DNA of 16,305 bases from Roseburia sp. CAG:303 (GTDB lineage Bacteria > Bacillota > Clostridia > Lachnospirales > Lachnospiraceae), in the NCBI GenBank assembly GCA_000437755.1, contig FR900118.1, forward strand, positions 1 through 16,305, read 5' to 3'. A program made the position numbers and the translations under genes. Under the pieces are notes generated by a model, which worked only from the letters and a program-made list of their open reading frames with translations, did not search any database and had not been told where the DNA came from. Shown here one piece after another: positions 15,321 to 16,305 of this stretch; positions within the stretch are counted from its first letter, which is position 1, and every line of letters begins with the position of its first letter.

Positions 15321-16208
15321 ATGAAAAAGATTTTAACGCTAATGTGTGCGTTTGTAATGATAATGGCATCTGCGACGATAGCTTTTGCGGATAACGGAGA
15401 ACCGATCGCAGCCATTACAAATGCATACACATTTGAAGGAGCGAACCAGGACGCAAGTGTAGTTGACAAATGGGCAAATCCATTTAAGAATCTTGGTCTT
15501 GACAAGGCAACGATCCAGTACACGGTTACCATACCTGCACAGCCGAAGTATCTGACAGGTTATGATACCGTTATGACATTTGGAACAAAAAGCACAGGAT
15601 TTTTATATATCTGTAACGAATTAGTCGGAATGAATTCTGGTGGATTTGTTGATTACTGGCCATCCGGTCAGACTACTTCTTTATGCTATCCGGGCAGAGG
15701 CGAAACATATACCGTAAATCTTGTATTTTCACAGGATGGTGTTGCATTCTATGTAAACGGTGAGCAGAAACCGGGTTCTAACACACCTGCTGCAAATAAT
15801 AGCGGTGAAGTGGGAGCTTTAACCGGTGCGGATATGATGAATCTGTTAAATACAGAATCCGTACTGTATTTTGGCGATGATACAACGATTTCCTACTGGG
15901 CAGAGCAGGATATGACACTGACAAATATCATATTTTTCAAAGGCGAGGTAACATCACCATATACACTTCAGGGTACAGAACCGAAGGCAGCCCGTGTCAA
16001 TGATGCAGGAGAGGCTGTGACAGAGGCAACAAAAGCGACTCAGAGCGAAACACAGGCACAGGCACAGACAAACAATGCGGCAACCACTGCCATGCAGGAA
16101 AATGCAGACAATAATAATATTACACTGATCATGATTATTGTAATTGTTGTAATTGTGGCTGTTATAGGGGTAGCTGCGATGGTTATACTTTCACAGAAGA
16201 GAAGATAA
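15321..16208 (+). CDS. Exported LamG-like protein with C-terminal membrane anchor
   Basis: The 295-residue product has a classical signal peptide (MKKILTLMCAFVMIM) with cleavage expected after AFA at about residue 23. Residues about 30-205 are beta-rich and aromatic and fit a concanavalin-A/LamG-like jelly roll: ITNAYTFEGANQD, then TIQYTVTIPAQ, VNLVFSQDGVAFYVNGEQK (the strand-turn-strand that often carries the ligand face) and LTNIIFFKGEV at the end. A linker of about 45 residues rich in Ala, Thr, Gln and Glu (about 217-262) leads to a strongly hydrophobic helix (about 267-290) and a basic tail SQKRR. The layout leaves a LamG-like domain outside the cell, tethered to the membrane. There is no LPXTG motif, so sortase is not involved. 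The strong promoter and terminator suggest a well-expressed single-gene unit. The domain call is from pattern only, and its ligand is unknown. Confidence 0.8.
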   Translation: MKKILTLMCAFVMIMASATIAFADNGEPIAAITNAYTFEGANQDASVVDKWANPFKNLGLDKATIQYTVTIPAQPKYLTGYDTVMTFGTKSTGFLYICNELVGMNSGGFVDYWPSGQTTSLCYPGRGETYTVNLVFSQDGVAFYVNGEQKPGSNTPAANNSGEVGALTGADMMNLLNTESVLYFGDDTTISYWAEQDMTLTNIIFFKGEVTSPYTLQGTEPKAARVNDAGEAVTEATKATQSETQAQAQTNNAATTAMQENADNNNITLIMIIVIVVIVAVIGVAAMVILSQKRR

Positions 16209-16220
16209 GAACAGAATCAG

Positions 16221-16260
16221 GAAGTCCGGTATGGTATTGCCGGGCTTCTTTTCTGTTTTT
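16221..16260 (+). terminator. Rho-independent terminator of the LamG-like gene
   Basis: GAAGTCCGGTA (16221-16231) pairs with TGCCGGGCTTC (16238-16248) over 11 bp, including two G-U pairs, with a 6-nt loop, and is followed by TTTTCTGTTTTT. It lies 12 bp after the stop codon. Confidence 0.92.
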
Positions 16261-16280
16261 GCAATGATCCGGGATATTAG

Positions 16281-16305
16281 ATAGGTAATTGCGAAACACT
16301 TAAAT
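16281..16305 (-). repeat. Right copy of 25-bp terminal inverted repeat
   Basis: ATAGGTAATTGCGAAACACT begins this copy, which matches the reverse complement of 19-43 at 24 of 25 positions. It ends exactly at the last base of the window, so it may be longer. Nothing coding lies between the terminator and this repeat. Confidence 0.85.

Noticed and set aside
16090..16208. Sortase signal at the C-terminus of the LamG-like protein
   Set aside because: The hydrophobic helix and basic tail are present but no LPXTG-like motif precedes them.
1..16305. The window as a complete transposon or integrative element
   Set aside because: Inverted ends alone are not enough: no transposase, integrase, relaxase or phage gene is present, and gene content and base style look uniform and chromosomal.
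1..16305. tRNA, rRNA or CRISPR arrays
   Set aside because: No cloverleaf-like segments, rRNA motifs or regularly spaced direct repeats were seen; the only regular repeat (13513-13632) is coding and has no spacers.

Overview
The window reads as a chromosomal segment of a low-to-mid GC Gram-positive anaerobe, most likely a Lachnospiraceae-type member of the Clostridia. The grounds are strong AGGAGG ribosome sites before almost every gene, a type IV pilus cluster with no outer-membrane genes (no PilP, PilQ or PilF), wide-spaced BspA-type leucine-rich repeats, and general protein style. This is inference; no rRNA or other taxonomic marker is present.

Region 1 (about 76-13215) is one co-directional type IV pilus block. 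It runs prepilin peptidase PilD; a 93-bp gap; a single protein joining a PilM-like actin fold to a PilN-like membrane and ferredoxin-like part (GspL-like layout); a PilO-like protein with a long extra C-terminal domain; then four proteins with type III (prepilin) leaders: PilV/GspI-like, a giant 852-residue PilX/GspK-like protein without Glu+5, a GspH-like protein and a PilW/GspJ-like protein. Last comes a 1476-residue secreted protein resembling the family I recall as DUF5057. From the PilM-N gene onward the genes are 12-21 bp apart, so they look like one transcript, which ends at a good hairpin terminator (13228-13256). The motors PilB/PilT, the platform PilC and a major pilin are not in the window. 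My reading is a platform-alignment module followed by a tip module: four minor pilins that would prime the pilus, plus a giant exported protein in the position PilY1 holds in proteobacterial minor-pilin operons. The giant protein appears to be built from three related Rossmann-like (glutamine-amidotransferase/ThuA-like) modules and carries a textbook EF-hand-type calcium loop.

Region 2 (13273-16208) holds three genes not obviously part of the pilus machine: a membrane-anchored BspA-type leucine-rich-repeat protein with a 4 x 30-bp in-frame tandem repeat; a cytidylate-kinase-like P-loop protein with an extra C-terminal domain that looks like a degenerate ParB/Srx fold; and an exported LamG-like protein anchored by a C-terminal membrane helix. 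The last two have near-consensus sigma-A promoters, and the last ends at a strong terminator.

The two ends carry the same 25-bp sequence (24/25 identical) in inverted orientation (19-43 and 16281-16305), the right copy ending exactly at the last base. This may be a dispersed repeat at which an assembly contig breaks, or a true flanking repeat. No tRNA, rRNA, CRISPR array, transposase or riboswitch was seen.
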